Below, one piece after another: positions 8,675 through 16,458 of a stretch of 18,632 nucleotides of DNA. The stretch lies in assembly GCA_964428355.1 (NCBI GenBank), contig CAYRYU010000129.1, positions 1 through 18,632 on the forward strand. The letters are read 5' to 3'. Origin of the DNA: CAYRYU01 sp964428355 (GTDB taxonomy: Bacteria; Muiribacteriota; Ozemobacteria; Ozemobacterales; Ozemobacteraceae). The notes beneath the pieces were generated by a model. It was given only the letters and a program-made list of their open reading frames with translations, was not told the origin of the DNA and made no database searches. The position numbers and the translations under genes were made by a program. The stretch's first letter is position 1. Each line of letters begins with the position of its first letter.

Positions 8675-9253
8675 TCAAGAGTCGATCTCGATCCTGATAC
8701 GAAGGGTGCTTCCTTCCGAGGACTCGGTAACCGAGGCGATATTGCCGATCTTGCCGGCTTTCTCCTTGACCGCCAGCCGGTAGACATCCTTCAGGATCCC
8801 GGAAAGATCGCGCTTTGCGGCAACACCCGCTTTGAGGAGTTCCGCTTGCACTTCCCTCCCTTGAGCCCCCGCGGCGTCCTTCAGAAGCTGGATCTCATAT
8901 TCGTTGAGCGAGGAAAGCGTCGGGTCGCTGCTATCAGCCAGGTCCACATCCTTCCTCAGACCTTCCCTCCAGATCGCGGCTGAATTCCCGAGGATGGCGG
9001 AGGCATCGACCTGAACGGCCAACTTTTCCGGGTCGATCGTCACCTGGACCGGGCCCGACGAAGGGGATTTCCAGACGTCCCCTTCCTTCGTCCATCCCCT
9101 TTCCGAAAGAACGCTTTCCAGAAGCTCTTTCATCCGGGCAGGTTCGAGGATCCCGAGAAGGTCGAAGCCGAACCTGAGGAGCCGTTTTTTCTGAAGTTCC
9201 TCCCGTGAAAAAAGGAGGGCCAACGGGACCCTCAGCCGATATGATCTGCTCAT
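8675..9253 (-). CDS. Uncharacterised 192-aa protein, last gene of the FtsH-MoxR-vWA operon
   Basis: I do not recognise this protein with confidence. I chose the ATG at 9251-9253 because it overlaps the upstream stop as ATGA and has AAGGGGG 6 nt before it. A start 30 codons further upstream would lie inside the preceding gene. The 192 residues have no signal peptide or membrane segment. An alpha/beta N-terminal half (MKELLESVLSERGWTKEGDV, then short strands) is followed by a charged helical stretch (about 112-165), and the end AVKEKAGKIGNIASV..GSTLRIRIEI predicts a closing beta hairpin. That ending faintly recalls the small DUF1257-type proteins that accompany AAA ATPases in other bacteria. 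It is probably a cytosolic structural or adaptor component of the system. Confidence 0.75.
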   Translation of the reverse strand: MSRSYRLRVPLALLFSREELQKKRLLRFGFDLLGILEPARMKELLESVLSERGWTKEGDVWKSPSSGPVQVTIDPEKLAVQVDASAILGNSAAIWREGLRKDVDLADSSDPTLSSLNEYEIQLLKDAAGAQGREVQAELLKAGVAAKRDLSGILKDVYRLAVKEKAGKIGNIASVTESSEGSTLRIRIEIDS

Positions 9254-10176
9254 CGCATTCCCCCTTCCCTGGCAACCTCTTGAAATCGCGTAACTTCCTC
9301 GTGATATGCGTCCATGTAACGCAGAAGACCCGTACTTGTACAAGCACTTTCAATGTAACGCCCGTCGTCGAGACCCAGGGTGCCTTCGTTGGCCCAGTAA
9401 GCGACAGCGGCCCTGATCGGTTTCGTCTGGAACGGATCCTCGAGACCGGCACGTAGAACCTGGACCCCGTCCCCGAAACTGAACCGGACCGGAGGCGCCC
9501 CGAGCTCCGAACCGAATTGAAGGGGGGGAGAAGCCGCATCGACGAACCTCAAAACCCCTTCTGCAAGCGCCTTGAAGAACGCCGCGGTCCTCTCGATCAG
9601 CACCTCCCGGAGCGGAAGAGGAATCCTCTTGTACTGATGGAAGTAGATCGCCCACGGCAGGTTCGCAGGGTTCTCGAATGTCCGGGTCGAAAGGAACAAT
9701 GCCGAAACGATCCACTCGGCATTGTTTCCCACGAGCCACTCGAAAGAGTAGGTCTCGTAGAGTTTCTTGTCGAGAATGCACAGGAAGAGGGCATCACCCG
9801 GGGTCACGTCCCTCCATGACGGCTTCTTCCCCGAAACCCTTCCCACCGTGTCTTCCCAGATCCGGTCGACGGCCCGGGGGGAAAAAGACAGCTGGACCTC
9901 CTTCCAAAACTCGGTGTCGAGTACACTCCTCCGGACTGTCTGATCGTTTTCGGTAAGCAGGAAGGTCCGCAGGCCGAAATCGTCGACGATCTTCTTGCGG
10001 ATCGCGACGGTCACGTTCCTTGTCCAGACATCCAGGAAATCCGAAGAGAGGAAGATCTTCTCGGGGAGTTTGGGGAAATACTTCCGGTGACTCAGCTCCG
10101 AGCTCTGCCTCTGCCCGAGCCTGAAAGCGACGTGCTCCCAGATGATCGTCTCGGGAACGACCTGTACTATTGTCAC
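9250..10176 (-). CDS. Uncharacterised 308-aa protein of the FtsH-MoxR-vWA operon
   Basis: No known family or catalytic motif is recognisable. The protein is soluble, without signal peptide or TM segment. It is rich in aromatic residues and predicted helices, including AEWIVSALFLSTRTFENPA and LPWAIYFHQYKRIPLPLREV, with a strand-rich part near 230-260. The start is GTG (10174-10176), which overlaps the upstream stop as GTGA and has AAGGA 9 nt before it. The stop overlaps the next start as ATGA. This tight coupling on both sides suggests a stoichiometric partner in one complex. It may correspond to one of the 'X' domains predicted in FtsH-vWA-MoxR ternary systems, but I cannot say which. Confidence 0.8.
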   Translation of the reverse strand: MTIVQVVPETIIWEHVAFRLGQRQSSELSHRKYFPKLPEKIFLSSDFLDVWTRNVTVAIRKKIVDDFGLRTFLLTENDQTVRRSVLDTEFWKEVQLSFSPRAVDRIWEDTVGRVSGKKPSWRDVTPGDALFLCILDKKLYETYSFEWLVGNNAEWIVSALFLSTRTFENPANLPWAIYFHQYKRIPLPLREVLIERTAAFFKALAEGVLRFVDAASPPLQFGSELGAPPVRFSFGDGVQVLRAGLEDPFQTKPIRAAVAYWANEGTLGLDDGRYIESACTSTGLLRYMDAYHEEVTRFQEVAREGGMR

Positions 10177-10475
10177 TGTTTGACATCCTTCCGGACGCTC
10201 TCCCCGCCCCCCTGCAAAATCCCGGGCTTTTCAGGGGCAAGGTCAGGGGGCTCGTTGTCCTGGCATACCAGGCCCGTCTTCCCGGCCCGGATGCTTTTCC
10301 CGATCTCCTCCCCGAAAATCCCGGTGATTTCCTTGATTGCCGCCTCCCGGACCTCACCCCCCCGGATCGACTCGTTGAGTTCCAGGGCGGTCATGCTGTC
10401 GTCCTGAAGCTCGACCACGATGCGGCTTTCCCCGGTCTTTTCGTCGAAGACGAAGTCCAGGATGAATCTTCTCAT
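10173..10475 (-). CDS. Small 100-aa protein beside the radical-SAM enzyme, possible substrate or adaptor
   Basis: I placed the start at the ATG 10473-10475, 4 nt after the stop of the radical-SAM gene and preceded by a GGGGG-containing site. A start 28 codons upstream would overlap that gene needlessly. Residues 1-30 form likely beta strands (MRRFILDFVFDEKTGESRIV), followed by a long charged helix (39-64), a single Cys71 in KTGLVCQ, and a disordered Pro/Gly-rich tail with GGG (89-91). The N-terminal strand pattern is vaguely like DUF2997, a short family found next to AAA ATPases, but the match is weak. Its place directly after an activating-type radical-SAM gene makes it a candidate modification target, which is inference from context only. 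The stop overlaps the next gene's GTG. Confidence 0.75.
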   Translation of the reverse strand: MRRFILDFVFDEKTGESRIVVELQDDSMTALELNESIRGGEVREAAIKEITGIFGEEIGKSIRAGKTGLVCQDNEPPDLAPEKPGILQGGGESVRKDVKQ

Positions 10476-10479
10476 TCGC

Positions 10480-11073
10480 TCAAACCCCCTTCGTTCCCTT
10501 CGGGAACATCGATTCCAGCTTTCCCCATGCGAGAGGATCCCCGTTGATGTGGATTCCATCGCCCGAAAGGTGGACCTCGATCTCCCTTCGCGCGGGTTCC
10601 CATGAATTCTCGAGATGCCGGTACCGGGATGTCAGAAAGTGAACCGTCTGGTTCCGGGACCCAATCCACCGCCTCGTATCCGGTGACAATCCCGCAACGA
10701 ACGGCCCGGCCTTGACCATGTCGCACAACCCAAGGGCCTTCCGGAAAACCGGATTCTCCCCCAGCACGCCGAACTCGTGACCCGTGAACAGGAAAACCCC
10801 CTTGTCGGATCTTCCACGGAGCTCCTCGAGCAACCTGACGAGTTCCGCGGCCTGGTCCAGGGGCTCTCCGCCAAGGATCGAAACACCCTCGACGGGGAGA
10901 TCCGCGAGACGCCGTGCGAGGCCAACGGGATCGACCAATGTTCCCCCGACAGGTTCGAGATACTCGGGATTGCAGCACCCGGGGCAACGGATCGAGCAGC
11001 CCTGGAACCAGACCGCGGCCCGGCGGCCCGGCCCCTCGACTTCGGTGATTTCCACCAGATCAGCGATCTGCAC
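10480..11073 (-). CDS. Radical-SAM activating-enzyme-type protein (NrdG/PflA-like, 4Fe-4S single cluster)
   Basis: The 197-aa protein has the radical-SAM cluster motif CxxxCxxC as Cys26, Cys30 and Cys33 (GCSIRCPGCC, with an extra Cys34). It also has the SAM-binding GGEP at 68-71 (ILGGEPLDQ). Length and layout match the short NrdG/PflA-type activating enzymes, which cleave S-adenosylmethionine at a [4Fe-4S] cluster and usually place a glycyl radical on a partner. No glycyl-radical enzyme lies in this window, so the partner is either elsewhere or another operon product. The start is GTG (11071-11073), overlapping the vWA-like gene by 14 nt. The C-terminal part (ARREIEVHLSGDGIHINGDP) is an extension not needed for the core fold. 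An oxygen-sensitive modification step in this operon is inferred. Confidence 0.88.
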   Translation of the reverse strand: MQIADLVEITEVEGPGRRAAVWFQGCSIRCPGCCNPEYLEPVGGTLVDPVGLARRLADLPVEGVSILGGEPLDQAAELVRLLEELRGRSDKGVFLFTGHEFGVLGENPVFRKALGLCDMVKAGPFVAGLSPDTRRWIGSRNQTVHFLTSRYRHLENSWEPARREIEVHLSGDGIHINGDPLAWGKLESMFPKGTKGV

Positions 11074-12361
11074 GTTCCACCATCCTCGTGATCGTAAGAT
11101 TGATCAGCTCTCCCAACACCCTCTCCTGCTCGTGGACCTCGAAGCCGGCGAACTCGTCGGTCTGCGGGAACTCGAGCGTGACGTGCTTGAACCCCTTCGC
11201 AGGGGAAGGCCCCAGGATCCATGCCTGCGAACGTCCGGAGGCCTGGACGACCCGGGTTCTATCCTTCGTGACCCTTATGGAAACCCGCTCCTCGTTCCCC
11301 TTTTCCCTGAGGAAGTGACGGAAGAACTCACAGGCATCCTCCAGAGCCGAGGGCTGATATCCGGAAAACTCGTAATCGATCCGAACGATGTCCTTGGTGA
11401 AGGTCTCGACGATCTTCTCGGCCAGAAGGAGAAGCCATGCGAAAACAAGACCCAGGTGCCTTTCGTGTTCGAAGAACGGCGTCATCTGGATCTGGACGAA
11501 GACATCCCTTCGGATCCGGAAGACCGCCCCCTGCTCCCGCTGGAAATAGAGGAGCTGGTTCTCGAGATACTTGTAATCGAAGAGGTCCACCTCCATAGTC
11601 TCGTCGATGAACCCCAGTTCAGAAGGAACGAGGGAGGAGATGTCCCCCTTGTTGACGAGGGAATCGTACCCGCCGAGTGACAAAACCTGGGGCTCGCCGA
11701 AGTGGGCGATGACCATCGGAGTCTCCTCCCGCAAGGTGAACCCTCCGCGCAGCCAGGTGGCGACTCCGAGGACTCCCCTCATCATGACCCGGTAGAAGGT
11801 CCGGTCGGCCGGCTTCGCGAAAAGGTTGGGGTGGCTGATCTCGAAGAGGTCCGAATGCCCGAGGGCCACGGGCGTGCGGACGATCGCATCCAGGGATTCC
11901 TTGTAAACAGCTTCGAGAAACTGGCGGGCGGGAAATCCCATGTCGACCGTGGTGAACTCCTGCAGGGAGGTCTCCAGGTCGCGGTTTGAAAACTGGATCC
12001 CTGGATGGAAAAACCCGGGAAGCCGGTCGATGATCTGGAAGAACAGCCCTGAAACGAACTCCTCGTCAGTCTTTCCGCCGTGAAGAATGAAAACGCCCTC
12101 CAGGTGCTGGAACCCCTGTGAGTTGAAAACCCTCGAGATGATCTCCTCCTCCAGGGGGAAAGGTTGGGCGGTGACGCGCACTCCCGAACCCCGGTGTGCG
12201 AGCCGTTCGAACAGGATCCCGAAGAATCCGGGGGGTAGGGCGGGTTTTCCGTGCAGGACGATGGTCTTCCAGATCTTGAGCGGAACCGTGTCGAGGTCCC
12301 GGAAACCCGAGGCCCCGAGCGAGGTCTGGATCCAGCGCCGGATCTGGGGAGGGGTCAACAT
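11060..12361 (-). CDS. vWA-like protein with degenerate MIDAS, partner of the adjacent MoxR ATPase
   Basis: The 433-aa protein has an unrecognised N-terminal part (1-260). Its C-terminal part (about 265-430) follows the pattern of von Willebrand factor A domains that pair with MoxR ATPases: LLYFQREQGAVFRIRR, then a strand VFVQIQMTP, then a long helix HLGLVFAWLLLLAEKIVETF and a strand DIVRIDYEFSG. At the place of the metal-binding DxSxS motif the sequence reads QMTPF (292-296), so the MIDAS aspartate and serines are gone. The assignment rests on pattern and on its place 4 nt after a MoxR gene, since MoxR and vWA genes are nearly always coupled. It probably acts as an ATPase-remodelled scaffold or substrate adaptor in the cytosol. 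A different alpha/beta fold is possible. Confidence 0.7.
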   Translation of the reverse strand: MLTPPQIRRWIQTSLGASGFRDLDTVPLKIWKTIVLHGKPALPPGFFGILFERLAHRGSGVRVTAQPFPLEEEIISRVFNSQGFQHLEGVFILHGGKTDEEFVSGLFFQIIDRLPGFFHPGIQFSNRDLETSLQEFTTVDMGFPARQFLEAVYKESLDAIVRTPVALGHSDLFEISHPNLFAKPADRTFYRVMMRGVLGVATWLRGGFTLREETPMVIAHFGEPQVLSLGGYDSLVNKGDISSLVPSELGFIDETMEVDLFDYKYLENQLLYFQREQGAVFRIRRDVFVQIQMTPFFEHERHLGLVFAWLLLLAEKIVETFTKDIVRIDYEFSGYQPSALEDACEFFRHFLREKGNEERVSIRVTKDRTRVVQASGRSQAWILGPSPAKGFKHVTLEFPQTDEFAGFEVHEQERVLGELINLTITRMVERADR

Positions 12362-12365
12362 CGTC

Positions 12366-13349
12366 CTACTCCATGCTGTCGAGCCGTTCCTCGATGTACG
12401 TCTTGATCTTCTGGACGTCGGAAAAGTTATTCCCGCAGTAGCGGAGTATCTTCAACTCGTCCTTCGTGACGCGGCCGCCGTTGAAGATGAAAGCCTGGGC
12501 GAGAATGAGCTTGTACAGCTTGATGAGCTTGCGATCAGTGATCTCGACCTTCAGCTCGTCGGCCAGCACCGCGATCAGGGTCTTGAACGCCTTGGTGATC
12601 CTCTCGTCCCCCAGGAGGAGCTCGTCCGGCCGGTCGATTGCGGCGGGAAGGACATGGTTCAGGAGATACCTGTGAACCAGCAGGAAATCGTCAAGAGTAC
12701 AATCAGATTTCCAGGGCTTCTCCTTGTTGAAGGCCCGGGTCTCGAACTTGATCCCGAACCTGATCAGCTCGTGGAAGCACGAATCGCGGACCGGAAGGGT
12801 CTCGATCTTCAGGATGAAACGGTCCTTCAGTGCGTCGAACTCGCCGAAATCGGGAATCTCGTTGCTGGCGGCGAAGAGGCAGACCAGCGGGACGGGAATG
12901 GGAGTGCCCTCCTGGTAGTATTTCCTCTCGTTGATGACCGTCAAAAGCATGTTCAGGATGGCGGAGTTCGCCTTGAAGATCTCGTCGAGGAATCCGACTT
13001 TTGCGACCGGGAGGTGACCCTTGACCTTCCTGATGTAATGTCCTGTCTTCAGCTCCTGAATGTCTACGGGCCCCATGATCTCGCTGGGCTCGGTGAACTT
13101 GGTGAGCATGTATTCGAAATACTCACCCTCGGTCATACCCAGACCCTGGCAGAAAACCGACACGAGGAGTGACTTGGCGGTTCCCGGCCGGCCGATGAAC
13201 AGCATGGGCTCCTGCGCGGTCACAGCCGTGATCATCAGCTTGAGAAGTTCGTCCCGCTTCAGGAAGAACTCCTTCAGCTTGTTGTGGTAATCGATGATCC
13301 GTTCCCGGGCCTGGTTGATCTGAAGGTCGTCGAATGCTTCTCTGCTCAT
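12366..13349 (-). CDS. MoxR-family AAA+ ATPase
   Basis: The 327-aa protein is a MoxR/RavA-type AAA+ ATPase. It has Walker A GRPGTAKS (53-60), the family stretch FTEPSEIMGPVD (85-96), Walker B VGFLDEIFKAN (118-128, Asp122/Glu123), sensor 1 ASNEIPDFGE with Asn163, and the arginine finger in DRF (Arg177). A helical lid follows, and the length fits the family. MoxR ATPases form hexamers and work with vWA proteins as chaperones that mature or remodel complexes; the next gene supplies that vWA-like partner. I chose the ATG at 13347-13349 because it overlaps the upstream stop as ATGA and the sequence from there starts with the usual N-terminal helices. A start 17 codons upstream is less likely. All catalytic residues are present, so it should be active. 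Confidence 0.93.
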   Translation of the reverse strand: MSREAFDDLQINQARERIIDYHNKLKEFFLKRDELLKLMITAVTAQEPMLFIGRPGTAKSLLVSVFCQGLGMTEGEYFEYMLTKFTEPSEIMGPVDIQELKTGHYIRKVKGHLPVAKVGFLDEIFKANSAILNMLLTVINERKYYQEGTPIPVPLVCLFAASNEIPDFGEFDALKDRFILKIETLPVRDSCFHELIRFGIKFETRAFNKEKPWKSDCTLDDFLLVHRYLLNHVLPAAIDRPDELLLGDERITKAFKTLIAVLADELKVEITDRKLIKLYKLILAQAFIFNGGRVTKDELKILRYCGNNFSDVQKIKTYIEERLDSME

Positions 13350-15202
13350 CTGGTTATCCTGTCGATCATTTCGTTCTGACTCCGGCAATCCTGTTTCCAC
13401 TTTGCCCAGCCTTCATCCCCCGCGATCGCGAGGGACCTCGCGTGTTCGATCCAGAGCGCTCTCCTGCGCTCGTTGAAATTGTGTCTCTCAACCCTTTCCG
13501 GCACCAGATCCGTGAGGACACCCGCTTCCAGGTAGCTGAAGAACGAGAGGAGCTCGTCGAACATCTCCTCCTCCTCGTGTTCCGCCGCGTATTTCAGCCA
13601 GGTTATCGTCCGGACGAGCATTTCATCGAGCTTGAAACGCCTCATCGGGGTCCCGTTGAGGAAAAGGCAGAGGACGATCTGCTCCGCGGCATCCCTGAAG
13701 TCGGTCCACCCGTTCGGGGGTTGCGGCAGCATCGCCAGAAGGATGTCGAACAACCTCTGCTCGTCCACCCGCTTGGAAAAAGCCAGCGACAACCGGTACG
13801 AATCGCAAAAATATGTCAATCCGTGGAGGTCGAACTTCCTGCTCCAGTCTATCACCAGTGTCGGAGGCTCGAAAAACCGCTCGAAATCACCCAGCGGGCC
13901 GAATTCGGTCACAAGGAAAAGAAGGACCCGCTGGCACCTCGCCTTGGTATGCAGGGGAATCCCGGCTCCCTGCCCCTGCCGCAGGTAGTCCGCCCAATCG
14001 GAGAAGCCCCCCAGATACCTTTTGTAGATAGCTTGCGCGAGGGGCCTCCCGTCGCTGACCTCCGGGACCTCGAATGTCGTGAGCCCCGCCATCCACGGAA
14101 TGCTCTCGATCTCGGCTATTCCCGCCGTGGTGTTCCTCTCGAAGAGGATCCCGGGCCGGTAGAGGAATCCCGTGAAAAGCTCGGTCAGAGAGAGCTCCTT
14201 GAGCTTTTCCATGGTCAGCACCTTGAACCATCGCCGTGTGGAATCAAGGAGGTTGGCATCGGACGGCAGTTCGGGCCAGGAAGACAGGTCCCGCAGTTTC
14301 TTCTCGACGAGCTTGTACTTCCAGGCGATCTTGACCTGCGAAACGAGCCGGACGGCAAGGTCCTCGTTCAGGTGCGTTGTCAGGAGGAGCCTGAACTGGG
14401 CTCTCAGGATGGGCACCAGGTGCGCGGTCGATCCTATCCTTTCCAGGAACTTGTTGGTGTTCCGCTGGATCAGGGCGAACTCACCCTCCCCGAGCAGGCC
14501 GATCGAGTTGTCACCGGGCTTTCCGTCGCTTCCGCCCGATCCTCCAAGGAAGCCTCTCTTCTCGCCCGCGTATCCGGTGCGCATCGAGTCGATTCCCTGG
14601 CGGAAGATGTGCTCGTCGCCGAACCTCCCGCCGAACGTCAGGAGAAGGGAGTAGTTGACCTCGGCCGGAACACGCTCCTCCCTGATCTTCGCCAGAAGCC
14701 TTCCCTTCGAGACCTCGGAGATCCCCGATTCCCCGAGACTCCCGAACTCGGGCTTGGAATGCGCGAAAAACAACGAGGTCCGGAAGAAGGTCCGGGTGTC
14801 ACCCTTGACGATATAGGCGGTCAGCTCATCCACATAGGCTTCTAGACCGTGGTCCAGTTTCTGGTTCACCGAAGAACGCCTGAGCCAGAGGGAAGAGGAA
14901 TGGAAATCGGCAACCAGCTTCCGGTCGATCTCGGCAAGCTGCTTCGCAAGATCGGAACCGGCGGAGAAACTGAAAATCCCTTCCCGGGCATCGAGCGAAA
15001 CCTTCTCCGGACCTGCAGGCCCCGTTGGGGCTTCGAATGCCGAGCCCTGTCGACGCTTCTCGACGATCTCCTCCGAAAAGTTCAGGATCTTCTTGACGAA
15101 CGGAATGCTCTCCGCCAGCCGGTCGAACCAGCCCTTGGACGCTTTCAAAGACTCCTCTACGGAATCGGTCAGGGGCTCGCCCAGGTCGATGGTCACCGTC
15201 AT
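13346..15202 (-). CDS. Uncharacterised 618-aa protein of the FtsH-MoxR-vWA operon
   Basis: I do not recognise this protein. Residues 1-60 form amphipathic helices with a charged end (FSEEIVEKRRQ), and 60-215 are mixed alpha/beta. A Gly/Ser-rich flexible linker lies at 217-231 (GFLGGSGGSDGKPG). The long C-terminal part (240-618) looks mostly helical and repeat-like, with many Leu/Phe-rich helices and an acidic patch EHEEEEMFDELLSFF. There is no signal peptide, TM segment or nucleotide-binding motif. The ATG (15200-15202) overlaps the stop of the preceding gene as ATGA. Instead of a normal ribosome-binding site a run of nine A precedes it, so its translation must be coupled to, or fused by slippage with, the upstream gene. 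A helical scaffold or effector recruited by the ATPases is a guess. Confidence 0.8.
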   Translation of the reverse strand: MTVTIDLGEPLTDSVEESLKASKGWFDRLAESIPFVKKILNFSEEIVEKRRQGSAFEAPTGPAGPEKVSLDAREGIFSFSAGSDLAKQLAEIDRKLVADFHSSSLWLRRSSVNQKLDHGLEAYVDELTAYIVKGDTRTFFRTSLFFAHSKPEFGSLGESGISEVSKGRLLAKIREERVPAEVNYSLLLTFGGRFGDEHIFRQGIDSMRTGYAGEKRGFLGGSGGSDGKPGDNSIGLLGEGEFALIQRNTNKFLERIGSTAHLVPILRAQFRLLLTTHLNEDLAVRLVSQVKIAWKYKLVEKKLRDLSSWPELPSDANLLDSTRRWFKVLTMEKLKELSLTELFTGFLYRPGILFERNTTAGIAEIESIPWMAGLTTFEVPEVSDGRPLAQAIYKRYLGGFSDWADYLRQGQGAGIPLHTKARCQRVLLFLVTEFGPLGDFERFFEPPTLVIDWSRKFDLHGLTYFCDSYRLSLAFSKRVDEQRLFDILLAMLPQPPNGWTDFRDAAEQIVLCLFLNGTPMRRFKLDEMLVRTITWLKYAAEHEEEEMFDELLSFFSYLEAGVLTDLVPERVERHNFNERRRALWIEHARSLAIAGDEGWAKWKQDCRSQNEMIDRITR

Positions 15203-16458
15203 TCGTTTTTTTTTACGTCGGGGAACTCGAAAACCCAGGCTGTCTGGTGCGGATCGGCCCTCTGTACGGCCTGCTCCGCCATGAAGGAGATGAACGACTC
15301 GATCTTCTTCTGGTTGATGATGGGAAGGAGCGTCGCCTTCATGAAGGTTTCCCCGGGCACTCCCCCCGCCGAACCGGCTGGCTCCTTCTGCTCCAGTTCG
15401 AGGCAGAGGAAATCATCCTGGGAGCACTGGAAAATCTGCTTCAACCGTTCCTCGGGAAGCTTCGGGGCGAGCGTCTTGCCGATCGGCAGGAAGATCTTCC
15501 TCTCGATCGGGGAAAAGGCAGGGAAAGCGTCGGTGAGAAGGGTTGCGATCCCGCGGTCGGTCTGCGCTCCCGCGGAAAGGACCCAGACGACGTTGTCGCG
15601 ACAGAACCAGGCGGAATACCCCGCGAAGCGTTTCATTGCCTCGTTCGAGATGATCGCCTTGAGCCGCTCGGGTTCCGCAACCCGCCACAAGCCCGCCGGG
15701 GTCTCCTCGACGGACGGGCGGAATCGCGGGACTATCACGATCCTGGACGTTTCGTCAGCCTGCGCGACAGCGGGGGAATCGACCTTGACCTCGATGACCG
15801 TCGTCGCATGCTGCCATGTGGGATTGAGGAAAACCGAATCCCCGCCGTGTCTCAGCAAAACGATCGAACGTTCGAACATCTTGAACCGGTTCAGCCGGAC
15901 CCCGTTCCGGGGATCGGTGATCCTCCAACCCTTCTCGAGAAACAGGCCTTCGTTCTCGGGGATCTGCCTGAACAGCTCCATCGGCCCGGTCTCCGCCGCC
16001 TGGTCGAGCGCCCAGATCGACGGATGCCTGATCCGGATCAACCAGAAAGGCTGCTCCCCATCGAACGCGGCGAACTCGAGAAGACCCTGCTGGAGCATGA
16101 AATGACGCCTGATGATGTCGAGAAAGACCGTCTTTTCATTTGTCCTGACGAGGACGTTGTCCCCGATTCCGGAAGCCTCTTCCGGTCGCAGGATGAATCT
16201 CCGGAAAAGATCGGCCCATGAGGCGGGGCGCATTTCCGAAGCGGGGGAGCCTTCCGTCCAGACCTGTGAAGGGATCAGCTTTGCCGCCTTAGAGGAGCCG
16301 GCTTCCGGGGCGGAGGGTTCCCAGAACAGCCAGATCGTCCAGGGAGGTTCGACCTCCTGCATGAACTCCCCCTCCAACTGCCCCGATTCGACAAGGAAGT
16401 GCGCCGAAAGCATGTCGGCGGGATTCTCCATCCGGAGATAGACGGGGGAAGGCTTCAT
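15199..16458 (-). CDS. Uncharacterised 419-aa protein of the FtsH-MoxR-vWA operon
   Basis: No family is recognised with confidence. The protein has no signal peptide or TM segment and is rich in Trp and beta strands. Distinct blocks are FLDIIRRHFMLQQGLLEFAAF (112-132), GWRITDPRNGVRLNRFKMFERSIVLLRHGGD (177-207), a strand-rich part ending in WVLSAGAQTDRGIATLLTDAFPAF (292-315), and LPEERLKQIFQCSQDDFLCL (334-352). The last 40 residues are helical and then end in VKKNE. The ATG overlaps the FtsH-like stop as ATGA. Position suggests a direct partner of the protease, such as substrate recogniser or inhibitor. It may be one of the 'X' proteins of the predicted FtsH-vWA-MoxR systems; this is recalled context, not a match I can verify here. 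Confidence 0.8.
   Translation of the reverse strand: MKPSPVYLRMENPADMLSAHFLVESGQLEGEFMQEVEPPWTIWLFWEPSAPEAGSSKAAKLIPSQVWTEGSPASEMRPASWADLFRRFILRPEEASGIGDNVLVRTNEKTVFLDIIRRHFMLQQGLLEFAAFDGEQPFWLIRIRHPSIWALDQAAETGPMELFRQIPENEGLFLEKGWRITDPRNGVRLNRFKMFERSIVLLRHGGDSVFLNPTWQHATTVIEVKVDSPAVAQADETSRIVIVPRFRPSVEETPAGLWRVAEPERLKAIISNEAMKRFAGYSAWFCRDNVVWVLSAGAQTDRGIATLLTDAFPAFSPIERKIFLPIGKTLAPKLPEERLKQIFQCSQDDFLCLELEQKEPAGSAGGVPGETFMKATLLPIINQKKIESFISFMAEQAVQRADPHQTAWVFEFPDVKKNE
15206..15214 (-). other. A9 slippery run at the junction of two overlapping genes
   Basis: On the coding strand nine A in a row precede CGAATGA, where TGA ends the 419-aa gene and ATG starts the 618-aa gene. The 0-frame codons AAA AAC, preceded by A, form the heptamer A AAA AAC. 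A -1 ribosomal slip, or an RNA with one extra A, would read KKKRM and continue in the frame of the 618-aa protein, giving a fusion. The same A-rich stretch replaces a Shine-Dalgarno sequence for the downstream gene. Confidence 0.5.

Noticed and set aside
12087..16221. Long plus-strand open frames (361, 503, 418 and 324 codons) opposite the MoxR and X genes
   Set aside because: They are complementary to genes with clear motifs or overlapping start/stop coupling. Their composition is low-complexity and they lack ribosome-binding sites.
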